Of a DNA stretch of 64,000 nt, positions 26,420 through 35,156 are shown piece after piece. The notes under the pieces were generated by a model. That model had not been told where the DNA came from. It saw only the letters and a list, made by a program, of their open reading frames with translations, and ran no database searches. How positions within the stretch are numbered: position 1 is the stretch's first letter; each line of letters begins with the position of its first letter. The stretch is from Solirubrobacter sp963837485. Its GTDB lineage: Bacteria; Actinomycetota; Thermoleophilia; Solirubrobacterales; Solirubrobacteraceae. The stretch spans positions 189,579 through 253,578 of the forward strand of contig CAWINP010000013.1 in NCBI GenBank assembly GCA_963837485.1. The letters are read 5' to 3'. Position numbers and translations under genes: made by a program.

Positions 26420-27494
26420 ACCTCCGGGTTTGAGCGTTCGCCTCAAGCTCACCCTCAGCTACGCCGGCTTTCTCATGCTCGCCGGTGCGGTGCTGCTCGC
26501 GGCCGGGTACTTCTCGCTCTCGCGTGGTGCGCACCCTGGTGTGATCTTCATGGTCCGCAGCCACGCCGATCTCCTGCGCAATTTCGCTCCGATCGCGGCC
26601 GCGGTGTTGGCGTTCCTGCTGGTGTTCGGTCTGCTGGGGGGATGGTTCCTCGCCGGCCGCATGCTCGCCCCCCTGGACCGCATCACGGCCGCCACACGCA
26701 CGGCCGCGACCGGATCGCTCGCCCACCGGATCCAATTGGAAGGCCGCAATGACGAGTTCCGCGAGCTCGCCGACGCCTTCGACAACATGCTCGCGCGGCT
26801 TGAGGCACAGGTCGCCGAACAGCAGCGGTTCGCCGCCAACGCCTCCCACGAGCTGCGCACTCCGCTGGCGATCACGCAGACGCTGCTCGACGTCGCCCGC
26901 AACGATCCGAACCGCGACAACGGCGAGCTCGTCGAACGGCTCCACTTCGTCAACACCCGAGCGATCGACCTCACCGAGGCATTGCTCCTGCTCAGCCGCG
27001 CCGACCGGCGGTCCTTCGCCCGAGAACACGTCGACCTGTCGCTCATAACCGAGGAAGCCACCGAGACGCTCCTTCCCCTCGCAGAAAAGCGCGGCGCGAC
27101 CATCGAGACCTCCGGCGACGCGTCCCCCACCATCGGCTCACCCGCGCTCCTGCTGCAGATGGCCACGAACCTCGTGCACAACGCGATCGTCCACAACCTG
27201 CCCGAACAGGGCACCGTGTGGGTCACGACCAGCGCTCAACCCAAGACCGTGGCGCTGACCGTCGAGAACACCGGCGAGAAGCTCACCTCACAGCTGGTCG
27301 CCACGCTTGCCGAGCCGTTTCAGCGCGGCAGCAAACGCATACGCACCGACCACGCAGGCGTCGGGCTCGGCCTGGCGATCGTCAAGAGCATCACCCAGGC
27401 ACACGAGGGAACCCTCACGCTCGCCCCCCGGGCCGGCGGCGGGCTCTGCGTCACGGTGCAGCTCCCCGCCGCTCCACCGCACACCGGGGGATGA
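26412..27494 (+). CDS. vanS: Vancomycin-resistance sensor kinase VanS
   Basis: 360 aa, GTG start overlapping vanR by 8 nt. Two membrane helices (about 13-34 and 58-81) bracket a short external loop of some 22 residues, as in actinomycete VanS. HAMP (82-135), HisKA with H146 (ANASHELRTPLA), and ATPase boxes (TNLVHNAIVHN, GVGLGLAIVKS) follow. It senses glycopeptides and phosphorylates VanR. It converges with the potC end, 20 bp away. Confidence 0.94.
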
Positions 27495-27514
27495 CGAGCC
27501 GGTGACCGTGGCGC

Positions 27515-28393
27515 CTACGCGCCCGTCCGCGCGCGGTCGCGCTTGGCGAGCCGGCGCTGGACGACCACGTTGAGCCCCATCAGCACCAGGACGGCGGCCA
27601 GCAGCATCGTCGCCAGCACGTTCACCTCGGCCGGGACGCCCTGGCGGGTGGCGCCGAAGATATACAGCGGGAACGTCTGCGTCTGGCCCGCGTTGAACGA
27701 CGTGATCACGTAGTCGTCGATCGACAGCGCGGCGGCGAGCATGGCGGCGGCGGCCACGCCGGGCGCGATCATCGGCAGCGTGATCTTGCGGAACGTCGTC
27801 CACTCGGTGGCGCCGAGGTCCATCGCCGCCTCTTCGATGTGGCGGTCCATGCCCTCCAATCGGGCCTTCACCGTCACCACCACGTAGGACACGCAGAACA
27901 TCACGTGCGCGATCACGATCGTGACGAAGCCGGTGTTCACGTTGAGCGTGAGGAACAGGCCCAGCAGCGCGGCGCCGAGCACGACCTCGGGCGAGGACAG
28001 CGGCATGAACACGAAGAAGTCCACCGTCGTGCGCCCGCGGAAGCGGTAGCGCACGAGCGCCATCGCCATGAACGTGCCCAGCGCGACCGAGACCGCCGTC
28101 GCGATCAGCGCGACCTCCAGCGAGGTGGTGAGCGCCTTCGCGAGGTCGGGGTCCGCGAACGGGTGCCGCCAGTGGCGCAGGGTGAAGCCCTGCCACGTGA
28201 AGTTGAAGCGGCCCTGGTTGTCGTTGAACGAGAACAGGACGACGATGAAGACCGGGATGAACAGGTACGCGAGCGCCAGGACCGACCAGACGCCCAGCGC
28301 CCAGTCCACCGCGCGGCCGGCGCCGCGGCCCGGCGCCTTGCGCGGGGCCGCGGCCGGCCGGGTGGGGGTGGGGGTCTGCTCGACGACGGCCAT
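27515..28393 (-). CDS. potC: Spermidine/putrescine ABC permease
   Basis: 292 aa with six membrane helices and the EAA-type motif HIEEAAMDLGATEWTTFRKITLPMIAPG. It resembles PotC: IDDYVITSFNAGQTQTFPLYIFG is conserved in PotC/PotI. It shares one base with the potB stop. Last gene of the potA-D-B-C operon. Confidence 0.92.
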   Translation of the reverse strand: MAVVEQTPTPTRPAAAPRKAPGRGAGRAVDWALGVWSVLALAYLFIPVFIVVLFSFNDNQGRFNFTWQGFTLRHWRHPFADPDLAKALTTSLEVALIATAVSVALGTFMAMALVRYRFRGRTTVDFFVFMPLSSPEVVLGAALLGLFLTLNVNTGFVTIVIAHVMFCVSYVVVTVKARLEGMDRHIEEAAMDLGATEWTTFRKITLPMIAPGVAAAAMLAAALSIDDYVITSFNAGQTQTFPLYIFGATRQGVPAEVNVLATMLLAAVLVLMGLNVVVQRRLAKRDRARTGA

Positions 28394-29256
28394 CAGATCG
28401 CCGCCTCGGTGAGGTTGCGCGTGCCGAGCGCCCGCGCATAGAGGAAGATCCCGATCAGGATGAACACCATCAGGGTGAACGAGAGCGCCGCCGCCGTCGG
28501 GTAGTCGAGGATGTTCAGGAACTTCGACTGGATGACGTTGCCGATCATGTACTGGCGCGGCGTGCCGAGCAGCGCGGCGTTGATGAAGTCACCGCACGCG
28601 GGGATGAAGGTCAGCAGCGAGCCGGCGAAGATGCCGGGCAGCGCAAGCGGCACCGTCACCTTGCGGAACGCCGTGGTGCGCGACGCGTACAGGTCGGTCG
28701 CCGCCTCGATGTAGCGCCGGTCGATCTTCTCCAGCGACACGTACAGCGGCAGCGCCATGAACGGCAGGAAGTTGTACGTGATGCCCGCGATCACCGCCGT
28801 GGAGGTCGCGAGCAGCCGCCCGTTGTCGTCGACCAGCCCGAGCGTCCGGAACACGCCGACCACCCAGCCGTCGTCGGAGAGGATCAGCTGCCAGGCGACC
28901 GTCCGCAGCACGTAGGACATGAAGAACGGCAGGATGATCAGCAGCAGGATCAGGCCCTTGAACCGGCCCGCCTTGTACGCGGTGAAGTACGCGAGCGGGA
29001 ACGAGATGACCAGGCACAGGATCGTCGCGATCCCCGCGTACAGGATCGAGCGCCCGAACTGCTCCTTGTAGTCGCTGATCGCGTCGGTGTAGTTGTGGAA
29101 CGCCCAGGTCAGCGTGTAGCCGTGCTCCGGGTCGCCGGTCATCAGCGACACCGCGGCCTGGTTGAGCAGCGGGTACAGGAAGAAGATCAGCAGCCACAGC
29201 AGGCCGGGGCCGAGGAACAGCCAGGGCAGCAGCTTGCGGCGCGTGTTGAGCGACAT
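28393..29256 (-). CDS. potB: Spermidine/putrescine ABC permease
   Basis: 287 aa. Membrane helices start at WLFLGPGLLWLLIFFLYPL. The cytoplasmic EAA loop reads RYIEAATDLYASRTTAFRKVTVPLALPG; FIPACGDFINAALLGTPRQYMIGNVIQ is typical of PotB/PotH. It begins 4 nt after the potD stop. Confidence 0.92.
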   Translation of the reverse strand: MSLNTRRKLLPWLFLGPGLLWLLIFFLYPLLNQAAVSLMTGDPEHGYTLTWAFHNYTDAISDYKEQFGRSILYAGIATILCLVISFPLAYFTAYKAGRFKGLILLLIILPFFMSYVLRTVAWQLILSDDGWVVGVFRTLGLVDDNGRLLATSTAVIAGITYNFLPFMALPLYVSLEKIDRRYIEAATDLYASRTTAFRKVTVPLALPGIFAGSLLTFIPACGDFINAALLGTPRQYMIGNVIQSKFLNILDYPTAAALSFTLMVFILIGIFLYARALGTRNLTEAAI

Positions 29257-29260
29257 CGCC

Positions 29261-30493
29261 CTAGGCTCCCGTCACCTGCGCCATCGCTTCCTTCATCTGG
29301 CGCTCGTCGCTGTCCGACAGCGCCGGATACGCGTGAAGCTTGGCCCGGATCTCGTCCGACGGGAACACCAGCGGGTTGTTCGCCAGGTCGGGGTCGGTCC
29401 GGTCGACGATCTCCTTGACGCCCTTCACCGGCGAGAGGTAGTTCACGTACAGCGCGATCTTCGCCGCGACCTCGGGCTCGTACACGTAGTTGATCATCGT
29501 CTCGGCCGCGTACACGTGCTCGGCCTTCTGCGGGATCATCATGTTGTCGGTGAAGGTCATGCAGCCCTCCTCCGGATACACGAACTGGAGGTCGGGGTTG
29601 TCGCTCTGCAGCTGCACCAGGTCGCCCGAGTAGGCGAGCGCGACCCACACGTTGCCCTTCGTCAGGTCGGTCGCGTAGTCGTTGCCGGTGAAGCGGCGGA
29701 ACTGGCCGGCGTCGTTGGCCTTGGAGATCTTCTCGATCGCCGCGAGGATCTGGTCGATCGTCGCGTGCGTGGGATCGACGCCCATGGTGAGGCACACGGT
29801 GCACGCCGAGTCATACGGCTCCGACAGCATCGTCACCCGGCCCTTGAACGCGGGATCGAACAGGTCGTTGATCGACTTCAGCTCGCGCCCGGTCTTCTTC
29901 GGGTTGTACCCGATCCCCGTCGCGCCCGACTGCCACGGCGCGGTGAATTGCCGCTTCGGGTCGTACGGGATGCCCTTCAGGTTGTCGACGAGGTTGTTGT
30001 AGAAGTTCGGGACGTTCTTGGAGTCGAACGCCTGCACGTAGCGGTTGCGGACCCACTTGGCGACCATGTAGTCGGTCAGCGTCACGATGTCGCGCCCGAT
30101 CGAGTTCCCGCTCTGCAGCTGCTGGCGCACCTTGCCGTAGAACTCGTCGTTGTCGTTGATCTCCTCGACGTACTTGACATGGCCGCCGTAGGCCTTGTCG
30201 AAGGCCTTCAGGACCTTCTTGTCGATGTAGAGCGGCCAGTTGGAGAACGTCCAATCGCCGATCGGGACCTTCGGGTGGGTCACCGTCGGCACCGGCGTCG
30301 CGGCCTTCTTGGCCGCCTCCAGCGTTCCCTCGATGCCGCAGCCCGTCAGCGCGCTCGCCAGCGCCAGCGAGCCGGCGCGGCCGAGGAAGCGACGGCGGGT
30401 TTCGCCTCCGGTCGCCGGCCGTCGCGGTGCGGCTCCGCTCGCCGGGCGCGACCGGGCCTTGCTCGGACCGGCGACGTTACGTCGCTCAGCCAC
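29261..30493 (-). CDS. potD: Polyamine-binding lipoprotein, probable Tat substrate
   Basis: 410 aa. The N-terminus carries a twin-arginine motif and lipobox (RRRFLGRAGSLALASALTGC, residues 33-52), so it is probably exported folded and lipidated. The mature part is a PotD/PotF solute-binding fold: FSNWPLYIDKKVLKAF, GRDIVTLTDYMVAKWV, FTAPWQSGATGIGYNPKKTG, VYPEEGCMTFTDNMMIP. It delivers putrescine or spermidine to PotBC. It overlaps potA by 8 nt. Confidence 0.93.
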   Translation of the reverse strand: MAERRNVAGPSKARSRPASGAAPRRPATGGETRRRFLGRAGSLALASALTGCGIEGTLEAAKKAATPVPTVTHPKVPIGDWTFSNWPLYIDKKVLKAFDKAYGGHVKYVEEINDNDEFYGKVRQQLQSGNSIGRDIVTLTDYMVAKWVRNRYVQAFDSKNVPNFYNNLVDNLKGIPYDPKRQFTAPWQSGATGIGYNPKKTGRELKSINDLFDPAFKGRVTMLSEPYDSACTVCLTMGVDPTHATIDQILAAIEKISKANDAGQFRRFTGNDYATDLTKGNVWVALAYSGDLVQLQSDNPDLQFVYPEEGCMTFTDNMMIPQKAEHVYAAETMINYVYEPEVAAKIALYVNYLSPVKGVKEIVDRTDPDLANNPLVFPSDEIRAKLHAYPALSDSDERQMKEAMAQVTGA

Positions 30494-31592
30494 GGGCCAC
30501 CACGAACGTGTGCTCGGGCTTCCAGGCGAGCTGGACCTCGCGGCCCACGCCCAGCGAGTCCGGCTCCGAGCCGTCGGCGTTCTGGGCGAACACGTTGAGC
30601 TCCTCGCCGCCCGCGGCGCGGACGACGTACTGGATCGAGACCCCGAGGAACGCGGCGACGACGACGGTGCCGCGCAGCACGTTGGACCCGTCCGGGACCG
30701 GCTGGCCGGCCGGGATCAGCCGGATCTTCTCGGGGCGCACGCCGGCGCGCACGGACTCCGTGTCGTGCGGGCCGCAGCGCTCCGACGGCACGTGCAGGAT
30801 CGCGCCGTCATGCGTCTCGAGCTTGGTCAGCGGGCCGCCGCCGTTGCGGCGGATCTGGGCGTCGACGAGATTCGAGACGCCGAGGAAGTTGGCGACGAAC
30901 TCGGTCTGCGGGCGCTCGTAGAGGTCTGCGGCGCCGCCGGCCTGCTCGATCCGGCCGTGGCTCATGACGGCGATCGTGTCGGCCATCGACATCGCCTCTT
31001 CCTGGTCGTGCGTCACGTGCACGAACGTAATGCCGACGTCCTTCTGGATTCGCTTAAGCTCGATCTGGAGCTGCTTGCGCAGGCGCAGGTCGAGCGCGCC
31101 GAGCGGCTCGTCGAGCAGGAGCGCCCGTGGCCGGTTCACGAGCGCGCGGGCCAGGGCGACGCGCTGCTGCTGGCCGCCTGACAGCTGCGACGGCTTGCGC
31201 TTGGCCAGGTGGGCCAGCTGCACCAGCTCCAGCGCATCGGCCGTGCGCTTGCGGACCTCGTCCTTGGCGACCCGCTTGCGCTCCAGCCCGAAGCCGACGT
31301 TCTTCTCGACGCTGAGGTGGGGGAAGAGCGCGTAGGACTGAAAGACGGTGTTGACGTCGCGTTTGTAGGGCGGGTGGTCGGTCACGTCGCTGCCGCCGAG
31401 GTAGATGCGCCCGGTCGTCGGGTTCTCGAAGCCGCCGATCATCCGCAGCGTCGTCGTCTTGCCGCAGCCCGACGGGCCGAGCATCGCGAAGAACGACCCC
31501 TTCGGGATCGACAGTGTCAAGTCGTCGACGGCGGCCATGTCGCCGAAGCGCTTGGTGACTCCTTCGACGTGGATGTCGACATCGACGGCCAC
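30486..31592 (-). CDS. potA: Polyamine ABC transporter ATPase
   Basis: 368 aa. Walker A is GPSGCGKTT, Q-loop FQSYALFPHLSV, signature LSGGQQQRVALARA, Walker B RALLLDEPLGALD, H-loop VTHDQEEAM. A C-terminal TOBE domain is present (about 280-365). First gene of the operon and divergent from the PucR-type regulator. Confidence 0.94.
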   Translation of the reverse strand: MAVDVDIHVEGVTKRFGDMAAVDDLTLSIPKGSFFAMLGPSGCGKTTTLRMIGGFENPTTGRIYLGGSDVTDHPPYKRDVNTVFQSYALFPHLSVEKNVGFGLERKRVAKDEVRKRTADALELVQLAHLAKRKPSQLSGGQQQRVALARALVNRPRALLLDEPLGALDLRLRKQLQIELKRIQKDVGITFVHVTHDQEEAMSMADTIAVMSHGRIEQAGGAADLYERPQTEFVANFLGVSNLVDAQIRRNGGGPLTKLETHDGAILHVPSERCGPHDTESVRAGVRPEKIRLIPAGQPVPDGSNVLRGTVVVAAFLGVSIQYVVRAAGGEELNVFAQNADGSEPDSLGVGREVQLAWKPEHTFVVARG

Positions 31593-31641
31593 GCTGTTCC
31601 CCTTCCTCCAGTGGTTCGCGAGGGACCTTTTCGCGTAGCTA

Positions 31642-31659
31642 CGTCCATCACAATGGACG
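31642..31659. promoter_or_regulatory. Inverted repeat between potA and the PucR gene
   Basis: CGTCCAT-CACA-ATGGACG: perfect 7-bp arms in the 106-bp divergent intergenic region. A natural candidate operator for the adjacent PucR-like regulator, controlling both directions. Confidence 0.55.
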
Positions 31660-31698
31660 ATCGGTCGGACGTTACGCCATCATGGTTGACAGATCGTC

Positions 31699-33375
31699 AT
31701 GCTGAGCCTCGCCGATGTGCTCGAATTGCCGGTCATCCGGCGCGCGCTGCCCCAGCTGATCTGCGGCGGCGTGGACTGCGAGCTGCGCTGGGCGCACGTG
31801 ATCGAGATGCGCGATCCGGACGACCTGCTCAAGGGCGGCGAGCTCGTCCTGACCACCGGGCTGGGCGCGGGGGACGATCCCGGCCATCAGGCGACGTGGA
31901 TCGACTCGCTGATCGGCCAGGGGGTGGCGGCGCTCGCCGTCGAGCTGGGCTCGAGCTGGCGCGCCGTGCCGAGCGCCGTCGTCGACGCGTGCGCGCGCGC
32001 GAGCGTGCCGGTCGTCGCCTTCCACCGCGCCGTGCGGTTCATCGAGATCACCGAGGCGGTCCATTCGGCCGTACTGCACGCACAGTTCGACCTGCTGCGG
32101 CGCGGCGAGGAGATCCACCGGCGCTTCACCGAGCTGATCCTGCAGGGGCGCGGGGCGCCCGACATCCTGGCCGAGCTGGCCGCCGCGGTCGGCAACCCGG
32201 TGCTGCTCGAGGACGCCGCGCACGCGCTCGTGTATTACGTCTCCGGGCCGCCGGGCGACGACCTGGCGCTGTCGGCGTGGACCGACGCGCGGCGCGCCGA
32301 GGCGCGCGGGGAGGAGCCGGAGGGGATGGTCGCCGTCGACGTGCGGCTGATGGGCTCCTCCTGGGGCCGGCTGATCGCGCTGGCGCTCGACAAGGGGCTG
32401 GACGCGTTCGATCGCGTCGCGGTCGAGCGGGCCGCGCTCGCGGTCGCGATCGACCTGCTCGGCCAGCAACACGACGAGCAGCTGCGCGCGCGCTCGCGCG
32501 GGGCGTTCCTGAGCGATCTCGCCGACGGCCGCGTGGCCGACGAGGCGGACGCGCGGCGGCGCGCGGAGGCGCTGGGCTTCGGCTCCGGGCGCGGCGCGCT
32601 GCTGCCGGTCGTCGCCACTTGGCGTACGGCCGCGTACAGCCGCGGCGCGCGCCGCCGGCGCGGCGATGCCGGCGCCCGCCGCGCGGGCGCCGATCTCGAT
32701 GACGGCGTCTCCTGGACCCTCCTGTCCGGAGATCTGCGCGCGGCGTTGTCCTCCACCGGGTTCGGCGTGCTCCTCGGCCCGCGCGACGCCGATGTGCTGA
32801 TCCTGCTGGCGATCGGCCCGCGCGAGTACGACGCCGCGCTCGCCGAGCACGTCGCCCACCTGTTCCACGGTGCGCTGGATCGCCACGGGCTCGGGCCGCA
32901 GGAGGCCGCGCTGGCGATCGGCGGCCCGGCGGCGAGCTGGGCGGCGGCCGGCCAGTCGCTGCGGCGCGTGCGCCGCTCGGCCGGAGCGGCGACCGGGCTC
33001 CCGGTCGCCCGCTGGCACGACGCCCGCCGCCCCGGCGTGGCCGACCTGCTGCACGACCTGCGCGACACGCCTGAGCTCGACGCGTTCGTCGACGAGCAGC
33101 TCGCGCCGCTGCTGGCCGAGGGCAACGCCCGCACGCGCGCGCTGCTGGAGACGCTGGAGGCGTACCTGGCGTGCGGCGGGCGCAAGGCGGAGGCGGCCCG
33201 TGTCCTGCACCTGGAGCGCCAGTCGCTCTACCTGCGGCTGCGCCGGATCGAGGAGCTGCTCGGCGTGTCCCTGGACGACGAGGACATCGTGCTCGGGCTG
33301 CATCTCGCCGTGCGCGCGTGGCGGTTCCGCCGCGCTGCGCGGCCGCAGTTCCGCGGTGACGCCGGGCGCGCTTAG
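31699..33375 (+). CDS. PucR-family transcriptional regulator
   Basis: 558 aa. The N-terminal PucR domain (LADVLELPVIRRALPQLICGG, residues 1-120) and a central region lead to a C-terminal PucR helix-turn-helix (LACGGRKAEAARVLHLERQSLYLRLRRIEELLG, about 495-530). Members control purine, GABA and polyamine catabolism. It sits between divergent potADBC and the aminotransferase/oxidase pair, so polyamine or GABA sensing is likely (context inference). Confidence 0.87.
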   Translation: MLSLADVLELPVIRRALPQLICGGVDCELRWAHVIEMRDPDDLLKGGELVLTTGLGAGDDPGHQATWIDSLIGQGVAALAVELGSSWRAVPSAVVDACARASVPVVAFHRAVRFIEITEAVHSAVLHAQFDLLRRGEEIHRRFTELILQGRGAPDILAELAAAVGNPVLLEDAAHALVYYVSGPPGDDLALSAWTDARRAEARGEEPEGMVAVDVRLMGSSWGRLIALALDKGLDAFDRVAVERAALAVAIDLLGQQHDEQLRARSRGAFLSDLADGRVADEADARRRAEALGFGSGRGALLPVVATWRTAAYSRGARRRRGDAGARRAGADLDDGVSWTLLSGDLRAALSSTGFGVLLGPRDADVLILLAIGPREYDAALAEHVAHLFHGALDRHGLGPQEAALAIGGPAASWAAAGQSLRRVRRSAGAATGLPVARWHDARRPGVADLLHDLRDTPELDAFVDEQLAPLLAEGNARTRALLETLEAYLACGGRKAEAARVLHLERQSLYLRLRRIEELLGVSLDDEDIVLGLHLAVRAWRFRRAARPQFRGDAGRA

Positions 33376-33382
33376 CCGCCAA

Positions 33383-33603
33383 CGAACGTCAACTGCGGCA
33401 GGTAAGGGAGGCGGTCTCCCAGAAACGATCACCCAGGGACGAGCAAACGAGCGTGAGCGACCAGAGCCGCAACGCACCACTTTCACGTGTGGCGGCTAAG
33501 TAGCGGATAGCGCGACTTTCCCGACACACCGGATTGCTGAGCGAGCGCATCGGTGATCGTTTCCATTCCGCACCCCTCCTCACCTGCCCGCCGTTGACTT
33601 ACG
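33383..33603. repeat. ~220-bp intergenic inverted-repeat element, copy 1
   Basis: Imperfect arms of about 50 bp: the left arm (33383-33434) contains CGAACGTCAACTGCGGCAGG and GAAACGATCACC, and the right arm (33551-33603) contains their complements (CGGTGATCGTTTCC, CCTGCCCGCCGTTGAC). The centre holds GCACCACTTTCACGT. The same arms and centre occur at 63037-63251. It fills most of the 382-bp gap at 33376-33757; the remainder (33604-33757) holds no recognised site or gene. Confidence 0.8.
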
Positions 33604-33757
33604 AGGCAACCCGCGGCGAGTCATCGCGCCGGGCGGTCAAGCGGCGCCCGCGCGTCGGAGCGAGCGAGTCCAAGTTGACGTTCTGTCGGACCAACCGAGC
33701 GCGAACACGACAGTTCGCCCATTGAGGACCGGCACATCCCGATGGAGCATGGCCCGC

Positions 33758-35155
33758 ATGACCGTCGCCGACACCGTCGGAGCCGAGTCGCTGCAGGAGG
33801 CGGCTCACCGGCACCTGCTTCTTCACTTCACCCGCAACGGCGCCTTCGGGCCCGACGCCAAGCCGCTGCTCGTGCTCGAGCGGGGCGAGGGCTGCTACGT
33901 GTTCGACACCGAGGGCAACCGCTACTTCGACGGCCTGTCGTCGCTGTTCTGCTGCCAGATCGGCTACTCGTTCGGCGAGGAGATGGCTTCGGTCGCGTCG
34001 GCGCAGCTCTCGACGCTGGCGTTCAACACCAACTGGGCGACCGCGCACCCGCCGGCGATCCGGCTCGCCGCCGCGCTGGCCGAGCGCGCCCCCGGCGACC
34101 TGAACCGCGTGTTCTTCACCAACGGCGGCTCGGAGTCGGTCGAGGCCGCCTGGAAGATCGTGCGCCAGCACTATCTGGCCAAGGGCGAGCCGCAGCGGAC
34201 GAAGGCGATCGCGCGCGAGATCGCCTACCACGGCGTGACGCTGGGGGCGCTCTCGTTCACCGGCGTGGCGTCCTACAAGGAGCCGTTCGGCGCGGCGCCG
34301 ATCCCCGTTGTGCGGATCTCGAACACGAACAGGTTCCGCGATCCGGACGTGGGCGACGAGGCGGCCTTCACGGCGCGGCTGCTCGACGAGGCGGAGCGGA
34401 CGATCCTGGCCGCGGGGCCGGAGACGGTCGCGATGCTGATCGCCGAGCCGGTCCAGAACGCGGGCGGCTGCCTGGTCCCGCCGGAGGGCTACTGGCCCGG
34501 ACTGCGCGCGCTGTGCGACAAGTACGGCATCGCGCTGGTCGCCGACGAGGTGATCACCGGCTTCGGGCGGATCGGCGAGTTCTTCGCGTCCTCGCGCTTC
34601 GGCGGCTCGCCCGACCTCATCACCTGCGCGAAGGGGATCACCTCCGCCTACGCGCCGATGGGCGCGGTGATGGTGAGCGACAGGATCGCCGAGCCGCTGT
34701 ACGAGGAGGGGCGGATGCTGATGCACGGCATCACGTTCGCCGGCCACCCGGTCGCGGCGGCGATCGCGCTGCGCAACGTCGAGATCTTCGAGCGCGAGGG
34801 CGTGCTGGAGAACGTGCGCGCGCTGGAGCCGTTCATCGCGTCCAAGCTCGGCGAGCTCAAGGAGCGGCTGCCGATCGTCGGCGACGTGCGCGGCGCGGGG
34901 TTCTTCTGGGCGCTGGAGCTGGTCCGCGACGAGGAGGGCGGGCGCTTCTCGGCCGAGGAGCGCGAGCGGCTGCTGCGCGGCTTCCTGGCCGGGCGGCTGC
35001 TGCAGGAGGGCCTGATCGCGCGGCCGGACGATCGCGGCGACGCCGTCCTGCATCTCGCCCCGCCGCTGGTCGCGACGCGTGAGGAGCTCGAGGAGATGAT
35101 CGCGAAGACCGAGGCCGTCCTCCGCGACGCTTCAGAGCGCTTCTTCGCGGGCTGA
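33758..35155 (+). CDS. Class III aminotransferase, probable polyamine:pyruvate aminotransferase
   Basis: About 465 aa from ATG 33758 (ATG 33749 or TTG 33722 also possible; GGAG sits 10 nt before 33758). Class III signature: FFTNGGSESVEAAWKIVRQH, AYHGVTLGALSFTG, IAEPVQNAGGC, VADEVITGFGRIG, and the PLP lysine in LITCAKGITSAYAPMGAV. In context with potADBC and an amine oxidase the likely substrate is putrescine or a related diamine. Other omega-amino substrates such as beta-alanine or GABA remain possible. Confidence 0.85.
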   Translation: MTVADTVGAESLQEAAHRHLLLHFTRNGAFGPDAKPLLVLERGEGCYVFDTEGNRYFDGLSSLFCCQIGYSFGEEMASVASAQLSTLAFNTNWATAHPPAIRLAAALAERAPGDLNRVFFTNGGSESVEAAWKIVRQHYLAKGEPQRTKAIAREIAYHGVTLGALSFTGVASYKEPFGAAPIPVVRISNTNRFRDPDVGDEAAFTARLLDEAERTILAAGPETVAMLIAEPVQNAGGCLVPPEGYWPGLRALCDKYGIALVADEVITGFGRIGEFFASSRFGGSPDLITCAKGITSAYAPMGAVMVSDRIAEPLYEEGRMLMHGITFAGHPVAAAIALRNVEIFEREGVLENVRALEPFIASKLGELKERLPIVGDVRGAGFFWALELVRDEEGGRFSAEERERLLRGFLAGRLLQEGLIARPDDRGDAVLHLAPPLVATREELEEMIAKTEAVLRDASERFFAG

Positions 35156-35156
35156 G

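Noticed and set aside
27515..31592. pot operon as part of the van regulon
   Set aside because: No VanR box upstream of potA; it converges with vanS and has its own divergent regulator and palindrome.
33383..33603. Insertion sequence
   Set aside because: Inverted ends are present but the interior is ~120 bp without a transposase; at most a non-autonomous element.
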